A stretch of DNA of 64,000 nt from Pseudomonas fluorescens (GCF_001307275.1 NZ_CP012831.1:5882501-5946500), one strand, 5' to 3'. Counted from the first letter of the stretch, positions 17,764-27,214 are shown. Translations and numbers: made by a program. Notes: generated from the sequence alone by a model not told the origin.

Positions 17764-20700
17764 TCACGGCACGGCAAGTTGCCGGGAGGGACTCACGTCG
17801 AGTTGCCGTCCTAATTCACAAATCAATAGCGTGATCGAGTCGGCGTTGCGGAGTATGACGTCGATGCGCTTGCCCGGCAAAATCGGATCCAGAAAATCAT
17901 CGCGGGCGATGTCCATGGTTTTGGCGCCAGTGATCTTCAGGATCTCCCGGGTTGTTTCTTTGTACAAAGGCAGTTGCTCAAACTTCTTGTAGGTGTTGTC
18001 TGCGCTGTCCCATTGCATGAACAGTTTGGATTTTGGGGTGGTCAACGAAAGTCCGTTGAGTTGCAGGTCATTTTGCTTGGCGTATTGCACTTGCCCTGGA
18101 TAAGTCACTGTTGAAATCAAGTCGAGGAAGGGCAGTACCGCGTCCAGATAGATGATATCGAGGGTATCGAACAGCTGATGGGAGACTTCATGGATGAAGG
18201 TCGCTGCCTGGGCATGGGCGTCGACATTAAAGGTATCGGGGACGACGGCCCTGTACCAATCCAATTCCATGTCGAAGAAGAATTGTGTGAGATAGATTCT
18301 TCCAATGGCGGCCGGTTCGAGCACAAATGCAGTGGCTCTATCCTCCAGGTGTTTGAGGTGGCCGACAACGATGCGGTTCGCGTTTTGCAGTTCCCAGGTG
18401 GGATCGGCCAATGCCCGGCATATTGGCGATATCGCTGTCTCTAGTTTGCTTAGCAGACTGGCGTCGACGTTGCTGACACCAAAAAACAATTTAAGGTAGC
18501 TGTCCAGTCGGGAGCCCGGAAGAACCTGTTGTTTGAGTTGATGGAGGTTGTGGAGGGCGTTGAATGAGTAAAACCGCGCAGTCTCCAGCGCTTGCACGAT
18601 TGCATTTGCCCGGTGCGGATATTTCCGGCGTATTTCCGTCATGCCTCGCGCTTCAATATTCAATGAACCTTTGGCTTTGAAGTCGCTATAGGTGATGGCC
18701 ATCTTCGACCCGGCCTTGCCAAAGCGGATGGTATGGCGTTGTGGGTCGATTCCCCATGTCCGGCCATCCGGGGACTTTTTCAATAACGGTCCCTCGCCGT
18801 GTTCATGGATGATTCGCCAGGTTTGGTCGGCTTTTGCCACTTGAAAGACTTTGCCGGCCAAGGGGATATAAAGCTTGCCGTTTTCCATGGCCTTGTAAGT
18901 TCCATCAGCCAGGTTTTTTTGCAGGTTGGACAGGCTGACCCCCGTGGCTTCGAATACGCCCAGGTCGGTACGCAGTTGGCCGGTGGACGCGATGTCCTTC
19001 CAGTTGAGCGTCGACGGGACAGTTGGCAAGGCGGGTTCAACGGGATCGAGCAGGCCGAATGTATCGTCGCGATTGAGCAGGCCCAGTGAGACCATCTCGG
19101 CGGCACCGGCGATGAAGTTGTGCAAGCCGGCTTTCCAGTCATGCGCTTGCAGGGCCTCGGAAGAAGCCTTGAAGTCCTGGTAACTGTCCCACAGCGTTTC
19201 TATGAACGTCAGTTTGCCTGGCAACTGTCTTCCCACTAACCGGATGCCCGAGCTGAACAGGTGCAGGACGGTACTCCAGTCGAATTGGCGCTTGTCCTGT
19301 GCCTGGGAACCCAACAGCTCTGCCAGCAACCTCGTGTTGTCATCGAACAGCGTGTCGAGCAGGTTTGAGCGGATAGGGTTGGACCCCAGGGTCATCTCCG
19401 AAAGGCGCCCGAGTGTCGAAGCGAACAGGTTCTTGAAAATGGCTTGCTGGTCCTCGGGAAGTCGGTGGACCAGCAAATCCTGGAGCGCGCCGGGCGTGTT
19501 GAAGGCTGCGACCACACTCGCTTCGTCCTTGAATTCGGTAAAGCAATGACCTGAGTGATAAGGGGCATACAGGACAAGGGGGTTGGTTGCCTGGGCGCTC
19601 GAACCCACCAGGTAAAGCCCAAGGGCCTTGACCGCCGCCGCGCCGCCGGTCTTGATCAGTTCCACTGGGCGAAACACTGCGCTGGCGCCTTCGACCGCGC
19701 TACGGGCGATGGCGTCCGGCATGTCCAGTACCTGGCGAATCAGGTCGAATGCCTTGCTGGAGAGATGTTGCTGCAGGTGCCGGGCGTGAGCGTGTTGCAG
19801 CAGTTGCCAGGGGAGTTGTCGGCGGAACCGTCGCTTCCTTTGCAAGACCGGCGCGGCAGAGCCGGACAGCGTGTCCATGACCTGTGCTTTATAGGCGGTG
19901 GAAATATCCAATGACGATAATATTTGCCTGACCGCCATCTCGTTCAAGCCGTCAGGCAGTTTGTGCGTGGAGGTTGACGAAATCTTGAAGCCGTTTCGGG
20001 TCACATCGACATGATGCAAGGCAAAGTCGGTCAACGCGCTGGCCGGCCCCACGACGGCAAGGTTCGGTGTGATCTGGAGGGTGTCGGGGTCGAGGTTTTT
20101 TCCAGGGAAACGTGCGTCCAGTAACGCTTTGAGCTTTTTATGCACGTAGGTGCGCAATGGCTCGATACCGTCGAGATAGTCCTTGGCATCGGCATCGACC
20201 ACGCTGTTCTTGTACTGTTCGAGCAGTTCGATATGCAGGCGTCGATCTTCCAGGGACGCCGTCCCGAGCCAGGCGGGCAGTGTCTGTTGTTGCCTGTTGG
20301 CTTGGGCGATGCCCACGGCGCGCTTCAGGTTGGTGGGCGCGCCTTTAGCCAGCAAGGCGTCGAGACTGTTGCGCAACGCCGATCCGCTGAGTTTCCAATC
20401 CCCGACCTTCAACGTGCTCAAGTAATTGCGCTCGCTCTTGAACTGTTCGATGAACGAATTCATCCGATTCACCAGCACATTGTCTTCCAGCAGTTCATAG
20501 GCTTGGAGTTGGTAGCGTCCGTGGGGCATGCGGTGAGCGGGCGCCAGGTTCGAGAGCCAGGCAAAGCGTTTGCGAGTGTCCAGCAGGTTTTTGTTCAGTT
20601 GCTCCGTGGCCAGGTCGACGCTCGCAAAAGCCTGTAGGCCGCCGGTGGGGGACCAAAGGATGGCCATGCCCGAGTAGGGGGTATCCAGGCCGCCGCGCTC

Positions 20701-22593
20701 GGTCATTAAAAAACAGTTGGGCAGGCGTAGGGAAATCACGCGCTCTTCAGTACGGCACGTCAGTTTCAACGAATAGACATCCGGTCGAAAGCCTCTGACG
20801 CCCAGGCGCTGGGTGCGGTCCGGGTAGTCGGCGTCGTAGGCGAAAACGTTCCTGATCAAGTCATGGGCGGCGGCCGGCAGCGTTGCGTCACGCTCCCTGA
20901 GTTCGGCCTCGGCGCGCAGGCCCAGTGAGAAGACGTTGGTCAGTTCAGGCAGCAGCTTGTCCAGCCCGCTGTGCAGCGAGGCCGTGTTGGCGGGCGGCAG
21001 CTTGATGAAGTGGGTGTGAAAAGCGTCTTCGACATCGGTGTAGCTCTTGATCTTCCTTTCCAGTTGGTCGGCCATGAAGTTGGACGGTCGCAGGTCTCCG
21101 TAAAACACCGGTCGTGTGCCCCAATGCCCATCGGTTTTCTGATCCAGCAGGCTTTTGTTGATCAAGGCGCGGATATCCAGCGTCTTGTCGATGAGTGAAT
21201 GGAGGTTGACGTCGCCCTGGCGGGACATTTCCAACGCGTAGTGCAAGTTGTCCAGCTGTTTGGCAATGATCGCGTCAGCCAGGGATTCGGCCACTGGCAA
21301 GTTCACCGATTCGCCCGACACTTGCGGTTGGTTGAAGCGCAGAAAACGGTTGCGTTCTTCCAGGCTCAAGAGGTTGTAGAGCGCTTGCCCGGGCTCGACT
21401 GTGGCGGCGGGCTTGAGTAGCGCATCCTTGAAACCCAGGTAGTTGGCGACCTTCTGCAGGCCGTGGCTGGGGGTGTAGAGATAATGATCCTTGCCGCTGA
21501 TCATTAACGAACCCGCCAGCTCGACAAAACGCGGTGCATATTCCCAGAGGCGAATCGTTTCGATGAACAGCAGTGGCTCTTCCCGGCGCGAAGGCCTGAA
21601 CAGTCGAAGCAGCTCCTGGCTTTGGGCTTGGGTCAGTTGTCCTTTTTCGCGCTCGATCAGGATCGCGGCCCGCAGCGCGTCACGAATGACCCGGGCAAGA
21701 AAGTGGCGGCGCGACAGGTGGAAGGGGCTGTTCGCCTCCCAGTAGGCACTGATGCATTGGCTGAGTTTGGGGATCAGGTTCCTGGCCGTGGCCTTGATGA
21801 TGTCTTCCCATTGTTGCGCCGTGTGCGCGCTCGTACCGGGGTGCGTCAGGTCGACGTCATGGCCGGCAGGCCAACCCTGATGGTGGAAGTACACCAGCAC
21901 GGCGTCGCTCAGCGCAATGCTCTCAGTCACCGGGATTGCCAGGGTGTCGCCCAGTGGGGGCCCCTTGCGCAACGCCACGCGGGCCTGTCGTTGATCGAAG
22001 TTGGGAAGCCGCTCGTTCAATGCCTGGTCAAGCATCGAGGTCAGTGTGGGCAGTTTGATCAGCTCATCCACCATGGCCAGGGCATTGAGGCGCTGGGCGT
22101 ATTCGATGGACTCGATATGCGCCTTGAAAACGTCTTCGTTGATGATCTGGCTGGTTCGTGTGATGTCGGTCGTGCTGTTCAGTTCGCTGCGCTGGGAAAT
22201 CGACAGGTAGCGAAACAGATCGTCGCGCCCCGCGGTGTCCTGCAGCATTTCATCGATCTTGTTTTCGAGGGCTTGCGGGTCGTTGAACTGGGTGATCCCC
22301 CCGTCCGGCGTGTAAAGGAACGCAGACTTGTGGTCGGTTCCGTCGGTATCTGGCAGGGCCCTGAGGGTAAAGCAGCCGGCCAATGGAATCGGCGCCTTGT
22401 TCTCGGCCTGGAGCAGAATCGTTTCGGCGGACATCGGCGGTATCTGCGCCGCGCGTTGCGCATGGCTGGGCAGGGAGACATGGTGCAACCAGTCGAGATC
22501 GGCCTGGGTCAGCCCGTGGGGAGCGGTCAATTGGTCCAGGCGAGTGGCGTTCAATACCTCGGGAAATAGCAGTGGCGTGGTTTCAGTGGTCAT
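17764..22593 (-). CDS. Giant dermonecrotic-toxin-like (DUF6543) protein with C-terminal HEXXH metalloprotease-like region
   Basis: 1609 residues. The N-terminal and middle parts resemble the 'dermonecrotic toxin / DUF6543' proteins of Pseudomonas (LDQLTAPHGLTQADLDWLHHV; a repeated PLVLYAP...TPGALQDLLVHRLPEDQQ type block in the centre). A short basic stretch (LQRKRRFRRQLPW) is followed by a hydrophobic region (VKALGLYLVGSS), possibly a membrane-inserting part. The last ~170 residues contain TFIHEVSHQLFDT, an HEXXH zinc-site motif with H1468, E1469 and H1472. No signal peptide and no secretion-system gene nearby. The start ATG has GAGAAG upstream. Likely an effector or toxin; target, export route and protease activity are inference. 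Confidence 0.75.
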   Translation of the reverse strand: MTTETTPLLFPEVLNATRLDQLTAPHGLTQADLDWLHHVSLPSHAQRAAQIPPMSAETILLQAENKAPIPLAGCFTLRALPDTDGTDHKSAFLYTPDGGITQFNDPQALENKIDEMLQDTAGRDDLFRYLSISQRSELNSTTDITRTSQIINEDVFKAHIESIEYAQRLNALAMVDELIKLPTLTSMLDQALNERLPNFDQRQARVALRKGPPLGDTLAIPVTESIALSDAVLVYFHHQGWPAGHDVDLTHPGTSAHTAQQWEDIIKATARNLIPKLSQCISAYWEANSPFHLSRRHFLARVIRDALRAAILIEREKGQLTQAQSQELLRLFRPSRREEPLLFIETIRLWEYAPRFVELAGSLMISGKDHYLYTPSHGLQKVANYLGFKDALLKPAATVEPGQALYNLLSLEERNRFLRFNQPQVSGESVNLPVAESLADAIIAKQLDNLHYALEMSRQGDVNLHSLIDKTLDIRALINKSLLDQKTDGHWGTRPVFYGDLRPSNFMADQLERKIKSYTDVEDAFHTHFIKLPPANTASLHSGLDKLLPELTNVFSLGLRAEAELRERDATLPAAAHDLIRNVFAYDADYPDRTQRLGVRGFRPDVYSLKLTCRTEERVISLRLPNCFLMTERGGLDTPYSGMAILWSPTGGLQAFASVDLATEQLNKNLLDTRKRFAWLSNLAPAHRMPHGRYQLQAYELLEDNVLVNRMNSFIEQFKSERNYLSTLKVGDWKLSGSALRNSLDALLAKGAPTNLKRAVGIAQANRQQQTLPAWLGTASLEDRRLHIELLEQYKNSVVDADAKDYLDGIEPLRTYVHKKLKALLDARFPGKNLDPDTLQITPNLAVVGPASALTDFALHHVDVTRNGFKISSTSTHKLPDGLNEMAVRQILSSLDISTAYKAQVMDTLSGSAAPVLQRKRRFRRQLPWQLLQHAHARHLQQHLSSKAFDLIRQVLDMPDAIARSAVEGASAVFRPVELIKTGGAAAVKALGLYLVGSSAQATNPLVLYAPYHSGHCFTEFKDEASVVAAFNTPGALQDLLVHRLPEDQQAIFKNLFASTLGRLSEMTLGSNPIRSNLLDTLFDDNTRLLAELLGSQAQDKRQFDWSTVLHLFSSGIRLVGRQLPGKLTFIETLWDSYQDFKASSEALQAHDWKAGLHNFIAGAAEMVSLGLLNRDDTFGLLDPVEPALPTVPSTLNWKDIASTGQLRTDLGVFEATGVSLSNLQKNLADGTYKAMENGKLYIPLAGKVFQVAKADQTWRIIHEHGEGPLLKKSPDGRTWGIDPQRHTIRFGKAGSKMAITYSDFKAKGSLNIEARGMTEIRRKYPHRANAIVQALETARFYSFNALHNLHQLKQQVLPGSRLDSYLKLFFGVSNVDASLLSKLETAISPICRALADPTWELQNANRIVVGHLKHLEDRATAFVLEPAAIGRIYLTQFFFDMELDWYRAVVPDTFNVDAHAQAATFIHEVSHQLFDTLDIIYLDAVLPFLDLISTVTYPGQVQYAKQNDLQLNGLSLTTPKSKLFMQWDSADNTYKKFEQLPLYKETTREILKITGAKTMDIARDDFLDPILPGKRIDVILRNADSITLLICELGRQLDVSPSRQLAVP

Positions 22594-22803
22594 CGTTGCT
22601 TCTCGATCAAGGCGCCGTGAAAGGGGCGCAAGCGCTCAGACTAGGCAGCGATGGATGGGCAAAGGTGGTACATAGTTATTGCACGCCGGGCTTCTTTGAT
22701 CGGCAGTGGGGAAGGATTGACAGTGCGCGCCTGAAACAGTGTTTAATCACCGGGCGGGTCCTTTACGCTGTTGCTACCTCCAACAATCATTCCGGAGCTT
22801 CAG

Positions 22804-23835
22804 ATGTCTGCGCCATCCGATCATGCCGCTTCTTGCACCCTGTCCTTCGATGCTCTGGTGAGCTTGCTGGAGAAAATTTTCCTGCGTCATGGCACGTCGA
22901 CCGAAGTCGCCCGGTGCCTGGCTGAAAACTGCGCCGGGGCCGAGCGCGACGGTGCCCATAGCCATGGGGTGTTTCGCCTTCCCGGTTACGTCTCGACGCT
23001 GAACAGCGGCTGGGTCAACGGCAAGGCCGTGCCGGTAGTCGAAGACGTGGCGTCAGGGTTCGTCGCGGTGGATGCCGGGAATGGCTTTGCCCAGCCAGCC
23101 CTGGCTGCCGCGCGGCCACTGCTGGTGGAAAAGGCCCGCAGCGCCGGTATCGCCGTCCTGGCCATTCGCAACTCCCATCACTTTGCGGCGCTCTGGCCGG
23201 ATGTCGAGCCGTTTGCCTACGAAGGCCTGGTGGCGTTGAGCGTGGTCAACAGCATGACCTGCGTGGTGCCCCATGGCGCGGACCGGCCACTGTTCGGCAC
23301 CAATCCCATTGCCTTCGCCGCACCACGGGCCGACGGTGAGCCGATTGTCTTCGACCTGGCCACCAGCGCCATCGCCCACGGTGACGTACAGATTGCTGCG
23401 CGCAAGGGCGAGTTGTTGCCGCCAGGCATGGGCGTGGACAGCCTTGGCCAACCGACCCGCGACCCCAAGGCGATTCTCGAAGGCGGAGCGCTCCTGCCGT
23501 TCGGCGGGCACAAGGGCTCGGCGCTGTCGATGATGGTCGAGTTGCTGGCGGCGGCCCTGACCGGGGGTAACTTTTCCTTCGAGTTCGACTGGAGCAATCA
23601 TCCGGGCGCCAAGACGCCGTGGACTGGCCAGTTGTTGATCGTGATCGACCCCAGCAAGACCGCCGGGCAAGACTTCGCCGAGCGCAGCCGGGAACTGGTC
23701 AGGCAGATGCATGGCGTCGGGCTGCGGCGGTTGCCGGGAGATCGTCGTCATCGCGAGCGCAGCAAGGCCAATGAGCAGGGGATTAGCCTGGACGAGCAGA
23801 CTTTGGCGCAGTTGCGGGAACTGGCGGGCATTTGA
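22804..23835 (+). CDS. dpkA: Delta-1-piperideine-2-carboxylate / delta-1-pyrroline-2-carboxylate reductase
   Basis: 343 residues, malate/L-lactate dehydrogenase-like (Ldh_2) family. NADPH-dependent reduction of the cyclic imines from D-lysine and D-proline catabolism to L-pipecolate and L-proline. Motifs shared with P. syringae DpkA: RDGAHSHGVFRLPGYVSTL, LAIRNSHHFAALWPDVEPF, SMTCVVPHGADRPLFGTNPI and EGGALLPFGGHKGSALSMM. The start ATG at 22804 has GGAG eight bases upstream; an earlier in-frame Met is unsupported. The GntR-type gene follows 92 bases downstream on the same strand. The long identical motifs make the assignment strong. Confidence 0.92.
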   Translation: MSAPSDHAASCTLSFDALVSLLEKIFLRHGTSTEVARCLAENCAGAERDGAHSHGVFRLPGYVSTLNSGWVNGKAVPVVEDVASGFVAVDAGNGFAQPALAAARPLLVEKARSAGIAVLAIRNSHHFAALWPDVEPFAYEGLVALSVVNSMTCVVPHGADRPLFGTNPIAFAAPRADGEPIVFDLATSAIAHGDVQIAARKGELLPPGMGVDSLGQPTRDPKAILEGGALLPFGGHKGSALSMMVELLAAALTGGNFSFEFDWSNHPGAKTPWTGQLLIVIDPSKTAGQDFAERSRELVRQMHGVGLRRLPGDRRHRERSKANEQGISLDEQTLAQLRELAGI

Positions 23836-23927
23836 GAACCACCGGCTTTTATCAAGGCCTTGCACTGCCGTGACACGTTGCGCCAAGCCTTCTACTATGA
23901 CGGCTTCTTTTCTCTGGAATCGCCTGG

Positions 23928-24641
23928 ATGAGTAAGCCCGGCCAAACGGTGCTGGTTGCGCTGCGCAAGATGATCGCCTCGGGTGAGCTGGCCGCTGGCG
24001 AGCGCTTGATGGAAATTCCCACGGCTGAGTTGTTCGGCGTGTCGCGCATGCCGGTGCGCATGGCGTTTCGCACCCTGGAGCAGGAAGGGCTGCTGGTGCG
24101 CTTTGGCGGGCGAGGTTTTCAGGTGCGTTCGGTCAGTGCCGAGCAAATCGCCGGGGCTGTGGAGGTACGTGGCGTGCTGGAGGGCCTGGCGGCACGGCAG
24201 ACGGCCGAGCATGGCTTGTCTGAAGAAGCGCGCGCGATACTCGAGCAATGCCTGGTGCAGGGGGATGAACTGTTCGCCAAGGGTTATGTGACCGAGGATG
24301 ACCTGGAGGTCTATCACGATCTCAACATGCGCTTTCATCAGGTGATCGTCGAAGGTAGCCACAACCCGGCGATCGCCGACGCCCTGGCTCGCAACGATCA
24401 TCTGCCTTTCGCTTCAGTCACCGCCCTGGCGGTGGATCGCCAGAACATGGCCGGCGAGTTTCGCCGCTTCAACTATGCCCACATGCAACACCATTCGGTG
24501 TTCGACGCATTGATCAATCGCCAGAGCGGCCGTGCCGAGGCGATCATGCGCGAGCATGCCAATGCGACCCTGCGCTACGCCGAAGTGTTCGGCTCGACGC
24601 TGGCTGACGAGCGGATGACAGTGATTCTGCGTTCGGAGTAG
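23928..24641 (+). CDS. vanR: GntR/FadR-family repressor, probable VanR of vanAB
   Basis: 237 residues. N-terminal winged helix (MIASGELAAGERLMEIPTAE, then FGVSRMPVRMAFRTLEQEGLL) and a C-terminal all-helical FCD ligand domain (VRGVLEGLAARQ, DLNMRFHQVIVEGSHN, MQHHSVFDALINRQSGRAEAIM). The FCD metal/ligand residues Asp, His, His appear present. It converges on vanAB, and the vanA promoter carries two TGGATCCA palindromes like the VanR operators known from Caulobacter, so control of vanillate demethylase is likely. Because dpkA lies directly upstream, control of dpkA is an alternative. Confidence 0.72.
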   Translation: MSKPGQTVLVALRKMIASGELAAGERLMEIPTAELFGVSRMPVRMAFRTLEQEGLLVRFGGRGFQVRSVSAEQIAGAVEVRGVLEGLAARQTAEHGLSEEARAILEQCLVQGDELFAKGYVTEDDLEVYHDLNMRFHQVIVEGSHNPAIADALARNDHLPFASVTALAVDRQNMAGEFRRFNYAHMQHHSVFDALINRQSGRAEAIMREHANATLRYAEVFGSTLADERMTVILRSE

Positions 24642-24675
24642 CTCGCCCGGCAGAATTTCTCTTACCCAGATCCCT

Positions 24676-25033
24676 TGTGGGAGCGAGCTTGCTCGCGATA
24701 GTGGTGTGTCAGCCAACATCAATGCGGCTGACCTGACGCCATCGCGAGCAAGCTCGCTCCCACAGTTGTTTTGGGGTGGCCCCAGGATTCGCATACGCCA
24801 CGGATCTCCTGTGGGAGCGAGCCTGCTCGCGATAGCGGTGTGTCAGCCAACATCAATGCGGCTGACCTGACGCCATCGCGAGCAGGCTCGCTCCCACAAT
24901 GGTTTTGGGGTAGCCCCAGGATTCGCATACGCCACAGATCTCCTGTGGGAGCGAGCTTGCTCGCGATAGTGGTGGGTCAGTTTGCATCAATGCTGGCTGA
25001 CAGTCTGCCATCGCGAGCAAGCTCGCTCCCACA
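24676..25033. repeat. Triple tandem REPIN array, exact 134-bp period
   Basis: Three REPINs, at 24676-24764, 24810-24898 and 24944-25033, each an 89-90 bp pair of inverted TGTGGGAGCGAGC(T/C)TGCTCGCGAT palindromes around a short loop. The two 45-base spacers (24765-24809 and 24899-24943) are nearly identical and share GGATTCGCATACGCCAC, so the unit was duplicated together with its flank. This fills the 402-base gap between the GntR gene and vanB; nothing else was seen there. Confidence 0.9.
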
Positions 25034-25043
25034 GTATTCGGCG

Positions 25044-25994
25044 TCAGAGATCCAGCACCAGCACCGGGGTCTTCGATCTGGAGCAACACGGTGTGAACTG
25101 GTCGTTGAGGGCCTGTTCAGCCTCGGTCAGGAACATGTCCCGATGCTCCGGCACGCCTTCCAGCACGCGGGTCAGGCAGGTTCCGCACACGCCTTGTTCG
25201 CAGGAGATCGGGATCTCGATGCCATGGCTCTCCAGCACCTGAACCACGCTGCGGTCCGCCGGCACTTCGAACACCTGGCCAGTGCGGGCGAGCTTGACTG
25301 AAAAGCTGCCGTCGGCACGGGTGTCGGCAGGGGCGGCGGCGAAGTATTCGCGGTGCAGGCGGTCTTCCTGCCACCCCTGGCCCTTGGCGGTGTCGAGGAT
25401 ATGCTGCATGAAACCACCGGGCCCGCACACGTAGAGGTGCAGGTCGTTATCGGGTGCGGCCAGCACCCTGGCGGCGTCCAGCAGGGTTTCTGGCTCTTCA
25501 TCGAAATGCAGGAACACCCGGTCAGCGTAAGGGGCCTGGCGCAGGCGTTCGACAAAGGCAGCACGGTCTCGGGAGCGGGCGCAGTAATGCAGCTCGAACG
25601 CTGCACCGCTCTGGGCCAGGTGCTCGGCCATGCACAGGATCGGCGTAATGCCGATGCCTCCGGCAAACAGCAGGCTGCGCCGGGCGTGGGGCGCAAGGGC
25701 GAACAGGTTGCGTGGTTCGCTGATGCGCAAGCGCATGCCTGGCTGGATCAGCTCATGGAGGCTGCGCGAACCACCGCGGGACGCCGGGTCCTTGAGCACG
25801 CCAATGAGGTAGCGATGCCGTTCTTCGGGATGATTGCACAGCGAGTATTGGCGAATCAGCCCGTCGGGCAAGTGCACATCGATATGGGCGCCAGCGGTGA
25901 AGGCCGGTAATGGTTCACCGTCGACACGGATCAGCTCGTAGCTGCAGATATCGAGGGCTTCGCGGTGTCGCGCCGTGACCTGGACTTCGATCAT
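25044..25994 (-). CDS. vanB: Vanillate O-demethylase reductase subunit
   Basis: 316 residues. Passes electrons from NADH through FMN and a 2Fe-2S cluster to VanA. Flavin-binding part with RQYSLCNHPEER, nucleotide-binding GGIGITPILCMAEHL and YVCGPGGFM, and a C-terminal plant-type ferredoxin domain with Cys265, Cys270, Cys273 and Cys303 or Cys304 (CEQGVCGTC ... FTPCC). Overlaps vanA by four bases (ATGA), so the two are translationally coupled. The REPIN array immediately downstream probably marks the end of the transcript. Acts in the cytoplasm. Confidence 0.93.
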   Translation of the reverse strand: MIEVQVTARHREALDICSYELIRVDGEPLPAFTAGAHIDVHLPDGLIRQYSLCNHPEERHRYLIGVLKDPASRGGSRSLHELIQPGMRLRISEPRNLFALAPHARRSLLFAGGIGITPILCMAEHLAQSGAAFELHYCARSRDRAAFVERLRQAPYADRVFLHFDEEPETLLDAARVLAAPDNDLHLYVCGPGGFMQHILDTAKGQGWQEDRLHREYFAAAPADTRADGSFSVKLARTGQVFEVPADRSVVQVLESHGIEIPISCEQGVCGTCLTRVLEGVPEHRDMFLTEAEQALNDQFTPCCSRSKTPVLVLDL

Positions 25995-27076
25995 GGCCGT
26001 TGCTCCGCCAGTTGCGGCTGTTGGCTGCTGGCGATCAAGCCGGCTTGAGGTTCGCGCTCACGTGCGATCCAGCGTTCCAGCACCCGCCGGGACTGCACGC
26101 CGCCCGCATCGATGTTGAGCTTGAGCAAGTTGCGCTGCGGATGGTCCAGCAGGTTGCGCTGCTGGCGCTCGAGCATTTCCAGGTCTTCGCTGAAAATTTT
26201 GCCTTGGCCTTCGCGAATGGACGCGGTGAGGGCTTCATCCTGCGGCTGGAAGTGCCGGGCCATACCCCAGAAATACCAGATCGAGGTCTCGGTTTCCGGT
26301 GTGATGAAATCCACCACGATGCTCGACGCCTTGAATTGCGGCGCAGCGTGATAACCGCCGTTGCCGGCATGGGCCACGCCCACTTCGATCAGCACATGGC
26401 TGGGCGGGGTGAAGCGGCAGATCTGCCAGCGGTCCACCGGCACGTCATCGGCCAGGTTGTTGCCGCGCAGGGCCATGCGCCAGAACGGCGGGGCCATGAT
26501 GTTTTCCATATGGCGGGCGGTGACCACTTCATCGCCTTCGACGGTGGTCACTGGCGGCGCCTCGTCGATTTCCTTCTGGCCGATGCTCGAGGCGTGGACG
26601 TAGGTTTCGTGGGTCAGGTCCATCAGGTTGTCGATCATCAGGCGATAGTCGCACTGGATGTGAAACAGGCCGCCACCGTAAGCCCATTCATCGCTTTCAG
26701 CCCATTCCAGATGATGGATCAATGCCGGGTCGGCCAGCGCCTGGTCACCGGGCCAGACCCAGATGAAGCCATGTCGTTCCTGCACCGCGAAGGTCTTGTT
26801 GCAGGGAAATCCCCGTACCCGTTGCCCCGGCATTTCGACGGTCTTGCCATCAGCGCCCATCACCAAGCCGTGATAGCCGCACACCAGGTTGCCGTTTTCG
26901 ACGTAGCCCAGGGAGAGCGGGGCGCCGCGATGGGGGCAGAAGTCTTCCACGGCTGCGACCTTGCCTTCATGGCCCCGGTAAAAAACCAACTTTTCACCGC
27001 AAATCTGCCGGCCCAGGGGTTTGTCGGCGATTTCATCGGGGGTGCAGGCAACGTACCAGGCGTTTTTGGGGTACAT
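25991..27076 (-). CDS. vanA: Vanillate O-demethylase oxygenase subunit
   Basis: 361 residues. Rieske non-haem iron oxygenase that removes the methyl group of vanillate, giving protocatechuate and formaldehyde. Rieske ligands Cys47, His49, Cys66, His69 (DFCPHRGAPLS, LVCGYHG) and the mononuclear iron region NLMDLTHETYVHAS with two His. The start is MYPKNAWYVA at 27076; an upstream extension to 27118 runs over the promoter and is not real. Preceded by a TTGACA promoter with two TGGATCCA operators, consistent with vanillate-inducible repression by the GntR protein at 23928. Confidence 0.94.
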   Translation of the reverse strand: MYPKNAWYVACTPDEIADKPLGRQICGEKLVFYRGHEGKVAAVEDFCPHRGAPLSLGYVENGNLVCGYHGLVMGADGKTVEMPGQRVRGFPCNKTFAVQERHGFIWVWPGDQALADPALIHHLEWAESDEWAYGGGLFHIQCDYRLMIDNLMDLTHETYVHASSIGQKEIDEAPPVTTVEGDEVVTARHMENIMAPPFWRMALRGNNLADDVPVDRWQICRFTPPSHVLIEVGVAHAGNGGYHAAPQFKASSIVVDFITPETETSIWYFWGMARHFQPQDEALTASIREGQGKIFSEDLEMLERQQRNLLDHPQRNLLKLNIDAGGVQSRRVLERWIAREREPQAGLIASSQQPQLAEQRP

Positions 27077-27109
27077 GACGGATCTCCAGGCGGATGTTGT
27101 TCTTGTCTG

Positions 27110-27117
27110 TGGATCCA
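27110..27117. promoter_or_regulatory. VanR-type operator 1
   Basis: Palindrome TGGATCCA immediately downstream of the vanA -10 element and 33 bases upstream of the vanA start. It is the core of the known Caulobacter VanR operator ATTGGATCCAAT. Binding here would block RNA polymerase. Confidence 0.7.
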
Positions 27118-27146
27118 TTAACTCTCTTAACTAATTTCATTGTCAA
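27118..27146 (-). promoter_or_regulatory. vanA promoter (-35 TTGACA, -10 GTTAAT)
   Basis: On the minus strand TTGACA (27146-27141), 17 bases, then GTTAAT at 27123-27118. The -10 abuts operator 1. Confidence 0.6.
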
Positions 27147-27183
27147 CGGTTTTGCTGGATAAATGGATGATTGGCTTGTTCAG

Positions 27184-27191
27184 TGGATCCA
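27184..27191. promoter_or_regulatory. VanR-type operator 2
   Basis: Second TGGATCCA palindrome, 74 bases (seven helical turns) from the first, upstream of the -35. Such spacing on one DNA face would allow looping or cooperative binding. Confidence 0.6.
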
Positions 27192-27214
27192 TTGATTGCC
27201 GGTTTACGAGCGCG

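Noticed and set aside
24676..25033. Regular repeats that could suggest a CRISPR array
   Set aside because: The repeats are inverted palindromic REP pairs and the 45-base spacers are near-identical, not unique; no cas genes are present.
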